Positions 24,114 through 32,753 of a DNA stretch of 37,149 nucleotides are shown in pieces. The stretch spans positions 1-37,149 of the forward strand of contig NZ_VDND01000014.1 in NCBI RefSeq assembly GCF_007665395.1. Reading direction: 5' to 3'. The notes below the pieces were generated by a model, which did no database searches, was not told the origin of the DNA, and saw nothing but the letters and a program-made list of their open reading frames with translations. The DNA is from Pseudomonas oryzihabitans. GTDB taxonomy: Bacteria; Pseudomonadota; Gammaproteobacteria; Pseudomonadales; Pseudomonadaceae. The position numbers and the translations under genes are program-made. The first letter of the stretch is position 1, and every line of letters starts with the position of its first letter.

Positions 24114-25064
24114 CTAGAGCAGGCTCAATCCTTTCAGCACGAGCAGGCCGAGGTTGGTGGTCAGCATACCGCCCAGGGTACTGAGCACCACGATGGCCGC
24201 CGCCAGCTGGGCGTTGCTGCCGGCGGCGCGAGCCATGACGAAGCTGGAGGCCGCGGTCGGGCAGCCCAGGTAGAGGAAAAGGATGCCCAGCGCCGGCCCC
24301 TGGATGCCGAGGGCCAGGGCGCCAATCACGCCGAACAGCGGAATCCAGACGATCTTCCACAGGCTGGCGCCCAGCGCCAGGCGACTGCTCTCGCGCAGCG
24401 TGGCCAGCGACAGGGTGGCGCCGATGCACATCAGCGCCAGCGGCAGGGTGAGGCCGGCGAAGTAGCGCGCCGAGGTATCCAGCCAGAGCGGCAGCTGCCA
24501 TCGGCAATAGGCGAAGGGAATGGCCAGGAGGATGCCGATGATCAGCGGATTGCCGAGGATGCTGCGCAGCAGGGTGCGCCAGTTGGCCTCCAGGTGCGGG
24601 CTATAGATCGCCAGCACGAGGGTCGAGAGCACGTTGTAGAAGAGGATGACCATGCCGGCCATGATCCCGCCCACCGAAAGGCCGTAGTCGCCGTACTGGG
24701 TGGCCGCCAGGGCCAGGCCGACGATGCCGCAGTTGCCACGAAAGGCGCCCTGCACGTACACCCCGCGCTCCGCCTGGGGGCAGCGCCACAGCGCCCAGCC
24801 CCAGGCGACCAGGAAGCTCGCCACCGTCGCCAGGGCGAAATAGCCCAGCAGCAGGGGTTGCAGGGCCTCACCGAGGTCCGCCTTGAGGATGCCGAGAAAC
24901 AGCAGCGTCGGCATGGTGGCGCGAAACACCAGGGCGGACGCGGTGTTGATGAAGGCCGTGTCGATCCAGCCCAGCCACTTGAGCAGGCCACCGAGCAGCA
25001 CCAGGGCGAAGACCGGCGCGGTGACGTTGAAGGTCGCCTGGACCAGGGCAAGGACATCGGACAT
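24114..25064 (-). CDS. AEC (auxin efflux carrier)-family permease
   Basis: This 316-residue inner-membrane protein has about ten hydrophobic segments in two five-helix halves. VTAPVFALVLLGGLLKWLGW opens the protein. GNCGIVGLALAATQYGDYGLSVGG holds the broken-helix asparagine region, and GNPLIIGILLAIPFA and LALMCIGATLSLATL follow in the second half. Bacterial AEC members move malonate, malate or other organic anions; the substrate here is not indicated. I begin at MSDVLALVQATFN because the in-frame extension upstream is Arg/Pro-rich and lacks membrane character. No strong ribosome binding site is seen. It is divergent from gcd with 327 bp between starts, and 181 bp of gene-free DNA separates it from chemoreceptor 2. 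Confidence 0.87.
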   Translation of the reverse strand: MSDVLALVQATFNVTAPVFALVLLGGLLKWLGWIDTAFINTASALVFRATMPTLLFLGILKADLGEALQPLLLGYFALATVASFLVAWGWALWRCPQAERGVYVQGAFRGNCGIVGLALAATQYGDYGLSVGGIMAGMVILFYNVLSTLVLAIYSPHLEANWRTLLRSILGNPLIIGILLAIPFAYCRWQLPLWLDTSARYFAGLTLPLALMCIGATLSLATLRESSRLALGASLWKIVWIPLFGVIGALALGIQGPALGILFLYLGCPTAASSFVMARAAGSNAQLAAAIVVLSTLGGMLTTNLGLLVLKGLSLL

Positions 25065-25391
25065 GGGCAGGGCGGGCTGGCGGGACGGCTGGCGATGGTA
25101 GCAGGGCTGGCGCGGCCTGGGGCTGCTTCCGTCCATCATCGCGAAGTGACATCATCAGTTACTTAGCTTACTATCTACCCGCCCGATACAGACGACGCAT
25201 TCCGAGCCCTCCCACGCTTCGCCTCAGCGCAACCGCGCGAGTTTCCTGCCAGGGAAGCCGGCGAAGGGGTGGAACAATAAGACAGACAACAGGTTCAGAC
25301 GTAGCAGACGACAGACCCGCATGCGGTTCCGATTTGCGATGTCGTCGATCGAGTCGAAGTCTCTTTTCACGATTGCATTGCGAGCGCTGCC
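25065..25391. other. Divergent leader region between the AEC permease and gcd
   Basis: This 327-bp gap holds the promoters of both genes, although no clear -35/-10 pair stands out. AACAATAA at 25273-25280 fits the AAnAAnAA pattern bound by Hfq/Crc in pseudomonads, but lies 112 bp before gcd rather than on its start. A 24-codon reading frame ends on the gcd start codon (see separate entry). Confidence 0.45.
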
Positions 25392-25395
25392 ATGA
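25321..25395 (+). CDS. Candidate 24-residue upstream reading frame coupled to gcd
   Basis: An ATG at 25321 opens a frame of 24 codons (MRFRFAMSSIESKSLFTIAL then RALP) whose TGA overlaps the gcd start as ATGA at 25392-25395. An internal ATG at 25339 is in the same frame. Neither start has a strong ribosome binding site, and gcd itself has only a weak GCGAG-like stretch upstream. Translational coupling is possible. It may equally be chance. Confidence 0.25.
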   Translation: MRFRFAMSSIESKSLFTIALRALP

Positions 25396-27824
25396 CTGTC
25401 ACTTCCACCGCGAGACCGGGAGGCCTGCCTGCCAGGTTACTCGGCATCCTGTTCATCCTCCTGGGCGTGGCCCTGCTGGGGCTGGGCATCAAACTGGCCA
25501 CCCTCGGGGGCTCCCTGTACTACCTCGGCGGTGGCATGCTGCTCGCCCTGAGCGGTTACCTGCTGTGCATCCGGCGCGCCAGTGGTGTCTGGGTCTACGC
25601 CTTCTTCCTGGTGGTCTCCACCGCCTGGGCCGTGCTGGAAGTGCAATTCGACTGGTGGCAGCTGGTACCGCGCCTGGCGCTCTGGTTCGTCCTCGGCCTG
25701 GTCCTGTTGATCCCGGTGTTTCGCCGGCCGCTGGACAGCCGCAGCGGTGGCCTGCCGCTGATCGGCTCCCTGGTGATCGCCGGCGTCGTCGCCCTGGTCG
25801 CCCAGTTCGTCAACTACAACCGCCTGGACGGCGATCTGGGTCGGGATACCGCGGGTGTCGAGAGCGCCGCGCCGACCGCCGCCGACGGCGACTGGCCCTC
25901 CTACGGCCGTACCGCCTTCGGTGATCGCTACTCGCCGCTCAAGCAGATCGACGTGGCCAATGTGAAGGACCTGCAACCGGCTTGGACCTTCCGCACCGGC
26001 GACATCCCCGGCCCGAACGATCCCCAGGAGACCACCGCGGAAAACACCCCGCTCAAGGTCAACGGCATGCTCTACGTCTGCACGCCGCACAGCCAGGTGA
26101 TCGCCGTGGATCCCGACAGCGGCAAGGAAATCTGGCGCTTCGATCCCAAGCTGAGCACCCAGCACGCCGACAGCTTCAAGGGCTGGGCGCACATGACCTG
26201 CCGTGGCGTGGCCTATCATGACGATGCCACCTACGCCGGTACCACCACCGCCGGCCAGAGCCCGGCCACCGGCAGTGCCGTGCCGGTCGACGAGCAGAGC
26301 ACCCCGGCCGCCAACAGCTGCCCGCGGCGCCTGTTCCTGCCCACCGCCGACACCCGCCTGATCGCCATCAACGCCGATACCGGCAAGGTGTGCAGCGACT
26401 TCGGCAACAATGGCCAGGTCGACCTGACCGCCAACATGGGCAGCTTCACGCCCGGTGGCTACTATTCCACCTCGCCGCCGGCGGTGACCCGCAACCTGGT
26501 GATCATCGGTGGCCACGTCACCGACAACGTCTCCACCGACGAGCCCTCCGGCGTCGTCCGGGCCTACGACGTGCACAGCGGCAAGCTGGTGTGGAACTGG
26601 GACAGCGGCAATCCGGACGCCACCGCGCCCATCGCCGCCGACGGCATCTACACCCGCAACTCGCCCAACATGTGGTCGATGATGTCGGTCGACGAAAAGA
26701 TCGGCATGGTCTATCTGCCGATGGGAAACCAGATGCCCGACCAGTGGGGCGGTGACCGTACCCCGGCTTCCGAGAAGTACAGCGCCGGCGTGGTCGCCCT
26801 CGACATCGCCACCGGCAAGGTGCGCTGGAACTACCAGTTCACCCACCATGACCTCTGGGACATGGACGTAGGCGGCCAGCCGACCCTGGTGGACATCAAG
26901 ACCGACGGCGGCGTGAAACCCGCGCTGATGGCCTCGACCAAGCAGGGCAGCATCTATGTGCTGGACCGTACCAACGGTCAGCCCATCTACCCGATCAAGG
27001 AAACCCCGGTGCCTCAGGGCGCAGTGGAAGGCGACCACACCTCGCCGACCCAGCCGGTCTCCTCGATCAACCTGGCCGCGCCGACCCTCAAGGAAAGCGA
27101 CATGTGGGGCGGTACGCCCTTCGACCAGGCGCTGTGCCGCATCGCCTTCCGCGAGCATCGCTACGAGGGCATCTACACCCCGCCGTCCACGCAAGGCTCG
27201 ATCGTCTACCCGGGCAACTTCGGCGTGTTCGACTGGGGCGGCCTCTCGGTCGATCCGGTGCGCCAGATCGCCTTCCTCAACCCCAGCTACATGGCCTTCA
27301 CCTCCAAGCTGATCCCGCGCGAGGAAATCGCCAACCAGCCGGCGCGCAAGAGCGAGACCGAGGGCATCCAGCCCAACAAGGGCGCGCCCTACGGCGTGAT
27401 CCTGTCGGCCTTCCTGTCGCCGCTGGGCCTGCCCTGCCAGGCACCCGCCTGGGGCTACGTGGCCGGGCTCGACCTGACCACCGGCAAGCTGGTCTACAAG
27501 CACAAGAACGGCACCGTGCGCGACAACTCGCCGGTCCCGCTGCCCCTGCCCATGGGCGTGCCCAGCCTGGGCGGCACCGTCACCACCGCCGGTGGCGTGG
27601 CCTTCCTCAGCGGCACCCTGGACCAGTACCTGCGCGCCTATGACGTGAAGAACGGCAAGGAACTGTGGAAAGGCCGCCTGCCGGCCGGTGGCCAGACTAC
27701 CCCCATGACCTACACCGGCAAGGACGGTCGCCAGTACGTACTGGTCTACGCCGGCGGCCACGGCTCGCTGGGCACCAAGCAGGGTGACTACGTGATGGCC
27801 TTCGCCCTGCCCGAGAAGAAGTAA
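25392..27824 (+). CDS. gcd: Membrane-bound PQQ-dependent glucose dehydrogenase
   Basis: This 810-residue quinoprotein oxidises glucose to glucono-lactone on the periplasmic side and passes electrons to ubiquinone. Five hydrophobic segments occupy residues about 15-140 (LLGILFILLGVALLGLG through GSLVIAGVVALVAQFV). An eight-blade PQQ propeller follows from about 165, with DWPSYGRTAFGDRYSPL at its start. HHDLWDMDVGGQPTL (485-499) holds the catalytic/PQQ-contact aspartate region known from E. coli Gcd. The length is close to the E. coli enzyme (796). No in-frame ATG lies upstream before a stop at 25302, so the start is secure. The PQQ biosynthesis cluster begins 565 bp downstream on the same strand. 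Confidence 0.96.
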   Translation: MTVTSTARPGGLPARLLGILFILLGVALLGLGIKLATLGGSLYYLGGGMLLALSGYLLCIRRASGVWVYAFFLVVSTAWAVLEVQFDWWQLVPRLALWFVLGLVLLIPVFRRPLDSRSGGLPLIGSLVIAGVVALVAQFVNYNRLDGDLGRDTAGVESAAPTAADGDWPSYGRTAFGDRYSPLKQIDVANVKDLQPAWTFRTGDIPGPNDPQETTAENTPLKVNGMLYVCTPHSQVIAVDPDSGKEIWRFDPKLSTQHADSFKGWAHMTCRGVAYHDDATYAGTTTAGQSPATGSAVPVDEQSTPAANSCPRRLFLPTADTRLIAINADTGKVCSDFGNNGQVDLTANMGSFTPGGYYSTSPPAVTRNLVIIGGHVTDNVSTDEPSGVVRAYDVHSGKLVWNWDSGNPDATAPIAADGIYTRNSPNMWSMMSVDEKIGMVYLPMGNQMPDQWGGDRTPASEKYSAGVVALDIATGKVRWNYQFTHHDLWDMDVGGQPTLVDIKTDGGVKPALMASTKQGSIYVLDRTNGQPIYPIKETPVPQGAVEGDHTSPTQPVSSINLAAPTLKESDMWGGTPFDQALCRIAFREHRYEGIYTPPSTQGSIVYPGNFGVFDWGGLSVDPVRQIAFLNPSYMAFTSKLIPREEIANQPARKSETEGIQPNKGAPYGVILSAFLSPLGLPCQAPAWGYVAGLDLTTGKLVYKHKNGTVRDNSPVPLPLPMGVPSLGGTVTTAGGVAFLSGTLDQYLRAYDVKNGKELWKGRLPAGGQTTPMTYTGKDGRQYVLVYAGGHGSLGTKQGDYVMAFALPEKK

Positions 27825-27841
27825 GGGCGCCCGCGCCCGAA

Positions 27842-27875
27842 CTCCCCTCTCCTCCGGGAGAGGGTCCGGGGCGAG
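27842..27875. repeat. Family-C palindrome after gcd
   Basis: CCCCTCTCC..GGAGAGGGTCCGGGGCGAGG is the same CCCTCTCCC/GGGAGAGGG element found at 5423-5702 and in the tandem array at 28068-28350. It lies 17 bp after the gcd stop. Confidence 0.7.
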
Positions 27876-27928
27876 GATGCTTCGAGCATTTTTGACATCC
27901 TGTTGGAACCCCCCTCGCCCCACCCAAG

Positions 27929-27954
27929 AATCCCGGCCTGGCCGGGATTTTTTT
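27929..27954 (+). terminator. Intrinsic terminator downstream of gcd
   Basis: AATCCCGGC (27929-27937) pairs with GCCGGGATT (27941-27949) around CTG and runs into a T tract to 27954. It lies about 105 bp past the gcd stop and separates gcd from pqqF. Confidence 0.88.
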
Positions 27955-28007
27955 CGCCCGCTTTTTTTCTTTCTATGAATAGAGCCTCCTGGCACCCAAA
28001 GCCCCCA

Positions 28008-28038
28008 GTGGAAAAGGCTGCGCCGTTTTCCACGCTAC
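28008..28038. repeat. Family-A REP-like hairpin
   Basis: GTGGAAAAGGC..GCCGTTTTCCACGCTAC is a near-perfect hairpin. It is the same element as at 1020, 8533, 8585, 36911 and 37114. Confidence 0.75.
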
Positions 28039-28067
28039 AGTGTCAAGGCCGCGCCTCGAACCTCCTC

Positions 28068-28350
28068 CTATCTCCCTAGGGAGAGGGTCGGGGGTGAGGA
28101 CAAACCCAGGCACCCCACTTGCTCTTCCCCCTCTCCCCTGGGAGAGGGCCGGGGTGAGGGCAAACCCAAGCACCCCGCCCGCTCTTCCACCTCTCCCCCA
28201 GGGACAAGGCTGGGGCGAGGGCAAACCCAGGCACGGCTCTCGCTTTCCCCCTCTCCCCCAGGAAGACGGCCGGGGTGAGGGCAAACCTAGGCACCCCACT
28301 CGCTCTTCCCCCCTCTCCCCCAGGGAGAGGGCCGGGGTGAGGGCAAACCC
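28068..28350. repeat. Tandem array of five ~60-bp units before pqqF
   Basis: Five consecutive units start near 28068, 28129, 28189, 28249 and 28310, so the period is 60-61 bp. Each unit has a CTCTCCC..GGGAGAGGG hairpin, then CCGGGGTGAGGGCAAACC, then CAGGCACCCCAC..GCTCTTCC. The last unit is cut after GGCAAACCC. The unit core is the dispersed family-C palindrome. Units have diverged (for example GGGACAAGGC in unit 3 and GGAAGACGGC in unit 4), so the array is not very recent. It ends about 40 bp before the pqqF start and together with its flanks fills the gap 27825-28389. No gene is present there. Confidence 0.85.
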
Positions 28351-28389
28351 GCGCCATCACCTTCCCTCGGACTCGGTTAAGCTACCCCC

Positions 28390-30777
28390 ATGCCCACCTC
28401 ATCACCTGCCCACCGCCGGCTGCGCCTGGCCAACGGCCTGGCCGTCGCCCTGCTGCACGACCCCGAGCTGCCCCAGGCAGCCGCCCTGGTGCGCATCGGC
28501 GCCGGCAGCCACCAGGCGCCGCCGGCCTATCCGGGGCTGGCGCACTTCCTCGAACACCTGTTCTTTCTCGGCAGCCAGCGCTTTCCGGCGGCGGATGGCC
28601 TGATGCCCCTGGTGCAACGCCTGGGCGGCGAACTCAACGCCAGCACCCGCGAGACCACCACCGACTTCTTCTTCGCCCTGGCCCCCGAGCATCTGGCCGC
28701 CGGCCTCGCCCGGCTGCTGGACATGCTCGCCGCGCCGTTGCTGGCCCCGGACGCCCAGCACCGCGAGCGCGAGGTGCTGCACGCCGAATTCATCGCCTGG
28801 TCGCGCAGTGCCGACACCCATCGCGACCTGGCCCTGGCCACGGGCCTCCCCGCCGCCCACCCGGCCAGGGGCTTCCACGCCGGCAACCGATACAGCCTGC
28901 CGCTGCACAGCGCCGCCTTCCAGACGGCGCTGTGCGACTTCCAGCAGCGTCACTACCGTGCGAGCAACGCCCTGCTGGTGCTGGCCGGGCCGCAGCCGCT
29001 GGCGGAACTTGAACGCCTGGCGCGCGAACCGGGCGCTGTCCTGCCACCCGGTCCGCCGCCCAGGGCAGAGTCGCCTCCGCCGCTCCCCGCCCTGGGCGAG
29101 CGCTGGCAGCCGGGCGTCGCCGCCCTTCCAACGCTGGCGGTGCAAATCGCCCTCGACGACCTACCCCCGGGCAGTTGGGAAGGCGCGGAACTGCTCGAAG
29201 CCCTGCTGCTCGGCGAACATCCCGGCGGACTACCCACCGGCCTGCGCCAGGCGGGCCTGGCCGAGCGCCTGGCGCTTGCCTGGCCCTATCGCCAGGAGCG
29301 CCAGGGCCTGTTGCGCCTGACTGTCGAACCCGGCCCCCAGGCTACGCCGGCCGCACTGACCACCGCCCTGTTCGCCTGGTTGGACGCCCTGCGCCAGGTG
29401 CCCCTTGCCACCCTGGAGCACGGCCACGCCGCCAGGGTCCAGCGGCAATGGGCCACCCTGCCTGCCCTGGCGCTGGTCCGCCGCCTCGGCGAGCGACTCT
29501 GGCTGGACCGTGGCGGCCTGGCCTGGCCGCAACCGGCACTCTCCCCCGCGGCCCGCGCCGCCTGGCCCCGACTGCTCGCCCTCCTGGTGCCGCAACGGCT
29601 CAGCGGCTTCACCGCCGGCCTGGCGGATGGGCAGGTCGCCGAGGTACCGGTCGCCATCCCCTTCGGCCTGCCACCCGCCAATCCCCTGCTCAGCTCGCTT
29701 CCCGGGCGGCCGGCTCCAGGCAGCCAGCCCTGGCTGCTCAGCCAGGCACTCGCACCCCAACAGCGCGACGGGGTGCTGTTCCTGCGCTGGCAGTGGCCGG
29801 GGCAGGCGCCCATGGCGCCGGATGCCACGGTCCTGGGCGCCCTGCCCCGCCTGGCCGCCGAGGCCGGCGTCAACCTGCGCTGGAGTCCGCCAGGCGCTCC
29901 CTGGGAATTACGGCTTCAGGGCTGGGCCGAGGCCTTGCCGAAGACGCTGCGGCAGGCGCTCGACCGCCTGGCCGGCGAATTCGAGGGCTCGAGGGCAACC
30001 ACCCAGGCGCCGCCCGAACCCATGCTGATCCGCCAACTGCTCAAGGTCCTGCCGGAGCGTCTGCCAGCCGTCACCCCAGGCATCGCCGACGGCGGCCCTC
30101 GCTGGCAGGCCCTGGCCTGCGGCCTGCCCGAGACGGCGCAGGCCGCCCTGGCCGCCATCGCGCCGCCACCTCAGCCTCAGGCAGGGCCGCTGGGCGAACC
30201 GCCCGGCTTCAGCGGTCGCCATTGGCACCATGAGCCCAGCGCCGATGCCCAACAGGCGCTGCTGCTGTTCTGCCCGCAACCCGATACGTTGCCTGCCACC
30301 GAAGCCGCCTGGCGCCTGCTGGCGGCGCGGCTACAGGCGCCCGTGTTCCAGCGCCTGCGCAGCGAGCGGCAGCTGGGCTATGCGGTGTTTTCCGCCTATC
30401 GCCAGCTGGGCGATCACGCCGGCCTGCTGGTCGGGGTGCAGTCACCCCATGCCCGCGCCGCGGACATCCTCACGGAAATCGAGGCCTGCCTCAGCGACAG
30501 TCGCGCCATCCTGTCCGCCGAAGCCGCGGCGCTGCGCGCAAGCATCCGGCAACTGGCTCATGACGTCGGCCCGACCACCGCCCAGCGTGCCGCCCTGGCC
30601 GAACGCCTCTGGTGGGGCTTCCAGCGCAGCGGCGCCCTGGACCTCGCCCCGCAGAGATCCGCCATCGCCGCGCTGGACGAGCCCGCCCTGCTGCAGGCCT
30701 GGCATCAACTCACGGCCGCGGACGCCCCGCGCTTCGTCCTGGCCAATGCCGCGTCCCCGTCCGGCTGGATGTCATAG
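28390..30777 (+). CDS. pqqF: PQQ biosynthesis M16 zinc protease
   Basis: This 795-residue inverzincin-type peptidase probably cuts the crosslinked Glu-Tyr unit out of modified PqqA. The zinc motif HxxEH is present as HFLEH (His52, Glu55, His56). The third ligand is Glu133 in EVLHAEF, 77 residues later, the spacing of insulysin and pitrilysin. The C-terminal half has the degenerate second M16 repeat and the substrate-contact region [19 protein letters not shown] (about 656-674). Codons are strongly GC-biased. There is no visible ribosome binding site before ATG 28390. It lies upstream of pqqA with a 181-bp gap, so pqqA probably has its own promoter. The pqqF-first order is one I recall from fluorescent pseudomonads. 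Confidence 0.93.
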
Positions 30778-30946
30778 CTTTCAACATATTCCTGGGAGCG
30801 TCGGCGATGGATGGCGGTCAATCTGTTGCAGGATCGGTAAGACAGTTATGTCGGCACCACCCCACCGATTCGCTAGCGGCAAAACCCTTAGCCAAGCAAC
30901 TTTGTTAAACTTGGCGACCGGATCCATCCGGCTTTCGCAGTCAAAG

Positions 30947-30951
30947 AGGAG
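30947..30951 (+). promoter_or_regulatory. Strong ribosome binding site of pqqA
   Basis: AGGAG lies 7 bp before the pqqA ATG, inside AAAGAGGAGACC. It is stronger than those of its neighbours and suits a precursor peptide needed in excess. Confidence 0.75.
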
Positions 30952-30958
30952 ACCTCCC

Positions 30959-31030
30959 ATGTGGACCAAGCCTGCCTACACTGACCTGCGCATCGGCTTC
31001 GAAGTCACCATGTACTTCGCCAACCGTTGA
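30959..31030 (+). CDS. pqqA: PQQ precursor peptide PqqA
   Basis: The 23-residue peptide opens [20 protein letters not shown] and ends ANR. The spacing Glu15-Val-Thr-Met-Tyr19 is the invariant E-x3-Y whose carbon skeletons become PQQ. PqqE, with PqqD holding the peptide, joins Glu C-gamma to the tyrosine ring. The length fits the 22-29 residues usual for the family. It lies between pqqF and pqqB, with a strong ribosome binding site and its own downstream hairpin terminator. The upstream gap 30778-30958 should contain its promoter, but I cannot fix the -35/-10 elements. Confidence 0.97.
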
Positions 31031-31038
31031 TGCGCCCC

Positions 31039-31068
31039 ACGCCCCGGTTCGCCGGGGCGTACTTTTTT
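31039..31068 (+). terminator. Terminator/attenuator between pqqA and pqqB
   Basis: ACGCCCCGG (31039-31047) pairs with CCGGGGCGT (31052-31060) around a TTCG loop. Six T follow after AC (31063-31068). It lies 8 bp past the pqqA stop and 18 bp before the pqqB start. Partial read-through would give much more pqqA message than pqqBCDE message, as known for pqqA in other bacteria. Confidence 0.85.
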
Positions 31069-31086
31069 CCAGGTTCGACCTTTCCC

Positions 31087-31998
31087 ATGCATATCCAGAT
31101 TCTCGGCTCCGCCGCCGGCGGTGGCTTTCCCCAGTGGAACTGCAATTGCCCCAATTGCGACGGTTTCCGTAAGGGCACCCTGCGCGCCCAGGCCCGTACC
31201 CAGTCTTCCATCGCCCTCTCCGACGACGGGGTGAACTGGATTCTGTGCAACGCCTCGCCCGATATTCGCGCCCAGCTGGCCGGCTTCGCCCCGCTGCAGC
31301 CGGCGCGGGCCCTGCGCGACACCGGCATCCGCGCCATCGTCCTGCTGGACAGCCAGATCGACCACACCACCGGCCTGCTCAGCCTGCGCGAGGGCTGCCC
31401 CCACCAGGTCTGGTGCACCGAGATGGTCCATCAGGACCTCACCACCGGCTTTCCGCTGTTCAACATGCTCGAACACTGGAACGGCGGCCTCAGCTGGCAG
31501 CCCATCGCCCTGAGCGGCAGCTTCACCATTCCGGCCTGCCCGAATCTGGAATTCACGCCCTTCCCGCTGCGCAGCGCCGCGCCGCCCTATTCGCCCCATC
31601 GCCACGACCCGCACCCGGGCGACAACCTGGGGCTGCTGGTCCACGACCGACACACCGGCGGCAAGCTGTTCTATGCCCCGGGCCTGGGCCAGCCGGACGC
31701 CGCCCTGCTGGACTTGATGGGCCAGGCCGACTGCCTGCTGTTGGACGGCACCCTCTGGACCGATGACGAGATGCAGCGTCGCGGCGTGGGCACCCGGACC
31801 GGCAGCGAGATGGGCCACCTGCCGCAGAGCGGCCCCGGCGGCATGCTGGAGGTGCTGGCCGGCTTCGCGCGCCAGCGCAAGGTGCTGATCCACATCAACA
31901 ACACCAATCCGATCCTGGACGAAGACTCCCCCGAGCGCGCCCTCGTCGCGCGCCAGGGCGTGGAAGTCGCCTGGGACGGCATGTCCATCGAGTTGTGA
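31087..31998 (+). CDS. pqqB: PQQ biosynthesis protein PqqB (metallo-beta-lactamase fold)
   Basis: This 303-residue cytoplasmic metallo-hydrolase-fold protein is proposed to hydroxylate the excised Glu-Tyr unit. The start MHIQILGSAAGGGFPQWNC is the canonical N-terminus. The cysteine cluster CNCPNC (structural zinc) follows directly. SQIDHTTGLLSLREG stands where beta-lactamases have HxHxDH, a replacement characteristic of PqqB. Later landmarks are GDNLGLLVHD, DGTLWTDDEM, GHLPQSGPGG and HINNTNPILDE. The length is standard. The stop lies 5 bp before the pqqC ATG, so the genes are in one operon. Confidence 0.96.
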   Translation: MHIQILGSAAGGGFPQWNCNCPNCDGFRKGTLRAQARTQSSIALSDDGVNWILCNASPDIRAQLAGFAPLQPARALRDTGIRAIVLLDSQIDHTTGLLSLREGCPHQVWCTEMVHQDLTTGFPLFNMLEHWNGGLSWQPIALSGSFTIPACPNLEFTPFPLRSAAPPYSPHRHDPHPGDNLGLLVHDRHTGGKLFYAPGLGQPDAALLDLMGQADCLLLDGTLWTDDEMQRRGVGTRTGSEMGHLPQSGPGGMLEVLAGFARQRKVLIHINNTNPILDEDSPERALVARQGVEVAWDGMSIEL

Positions 31999-32003
31999 CC
32001 GCC

Positions 32004-32753
32004 ATGCCCAACGCCCTCACCCCCGTCGAATTCGAAGCCGCCCTACGTGCCAAGGGCGAGCTCTACCACATCCACCACCCCTACCACGTGGCCATGTACC
32101 AGGGCCGCGCCAGCCGCGAGCAGATCCAGGGCTGGGTGGCCAACCGCTTCTATTACCAGGTCAACATCCCGCTCAAGGACGCCGCCATCCTGGCCAACTG
32201 CCCGGACCGCGAGATCCGCCGCGAATGGGTGCAGCGCATCCTCGACCACGACGGCGAGCCCGGCAGCGAAGGCGGCATCGAGGCCTGGCTGCGCCTGGCC
32301 GAGGCCACCGGCCTGGACCGCGAGCAGGTGCTCTCCCAGGAGCTGGTACTGCCCGGGGTGCGCTTCGCGGTGGACGCCTACGTCAACTTCGCCCGCCGCG
32401 CCTCCTGGCAGGAAGCCGCCAGCAGCTCCCTGACAGAGTTGTTCGCGCCGCAGATCCACCAGTCGCGGCTGGACGCCTGGCCGACCCACTATCCCTGGAT
32501 CGATCCGGCCGGCTACGAGTACTTCCGTACCCGCCTGGGCCAGGCGCGGCGCGATGTCGAGCACGGGCTGCAGATCACCCTGCAGCACTACACCACCTGG
32601 GAGTCCCAGCAGCGCATGCTGGAGATCCTGCAGTTCAAGCTAGACATCCTCTGGACCATGCTCGACGCCATGAGCATGGCGTACGAACTGCACCGCCCGC
32701 CCTACCACAGCGTCACCGCCAAGCGCCGCTGGCACCGAGGAATCGACCTATGA
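32004..32753 (+). CDS. pqqC: Pyrroloquinoline-quinone synthase PqqC
   Basis: This 249-residue helical, cofactor-less oxidase catalyses the final ring closure and eight-electron oxidation to PQQ. Recognisable blocks are YHIHHPYHVAMYQGRASREQIQGWVANRFYYQ near the N-terminus, RILDHDGEPGSEGGIEAWLRL, ELFAPQIHQSRLDAWPTHYPWID and TLQHYTTWESQQRMLEILQFKLDILW, which include the family's active-site His, Arg and Tyr positions. I use ATG 32004 (MPNALTPVEF). A GTG at 31995 overlapping the pqqB stop would add three residues and cannot be excluded. The stop TGA overlaps the pqqD start as ATGA, indicating coupling. Confidence 0.96.
   Translation: MPNALTPVEFEAALRAKGELYHIHHPYHVAMYQGRASREQIQGWVANRFYYQVNIPLKDAAILANCPDREIRREWVQRILDHDGEPGSEGGIEAWLRLAEATGLDREQVLSQELVLPGVRFAVDAYVNFARRASWQEAASSSLTELFAPQIHQSRLDAWPTHYPWIDPAGYEYFRTRLGQARRDVEHGLQITLQHYTTWESQQRMLEILQFKLDILWTMLDAMSMAYELHRPPYHSVTAKRRWHRGIDL

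Noticed and set aside
25437..27995. Open frame of 852 codons opposite gcd
   Set aside because: Antisense shadow of a well-supported enzyme; Gly/Val/His/Asp-rich with no domain signature.
28068..28350. CRISPR array or satellite-encoded protein in the 60-bp tandem repeats
   Set aside because: The whole 60-bp unit repeats, with no unique spacers between constant repeats and no cas genes nearby. Frames through it are low complexity and lack a start signal.
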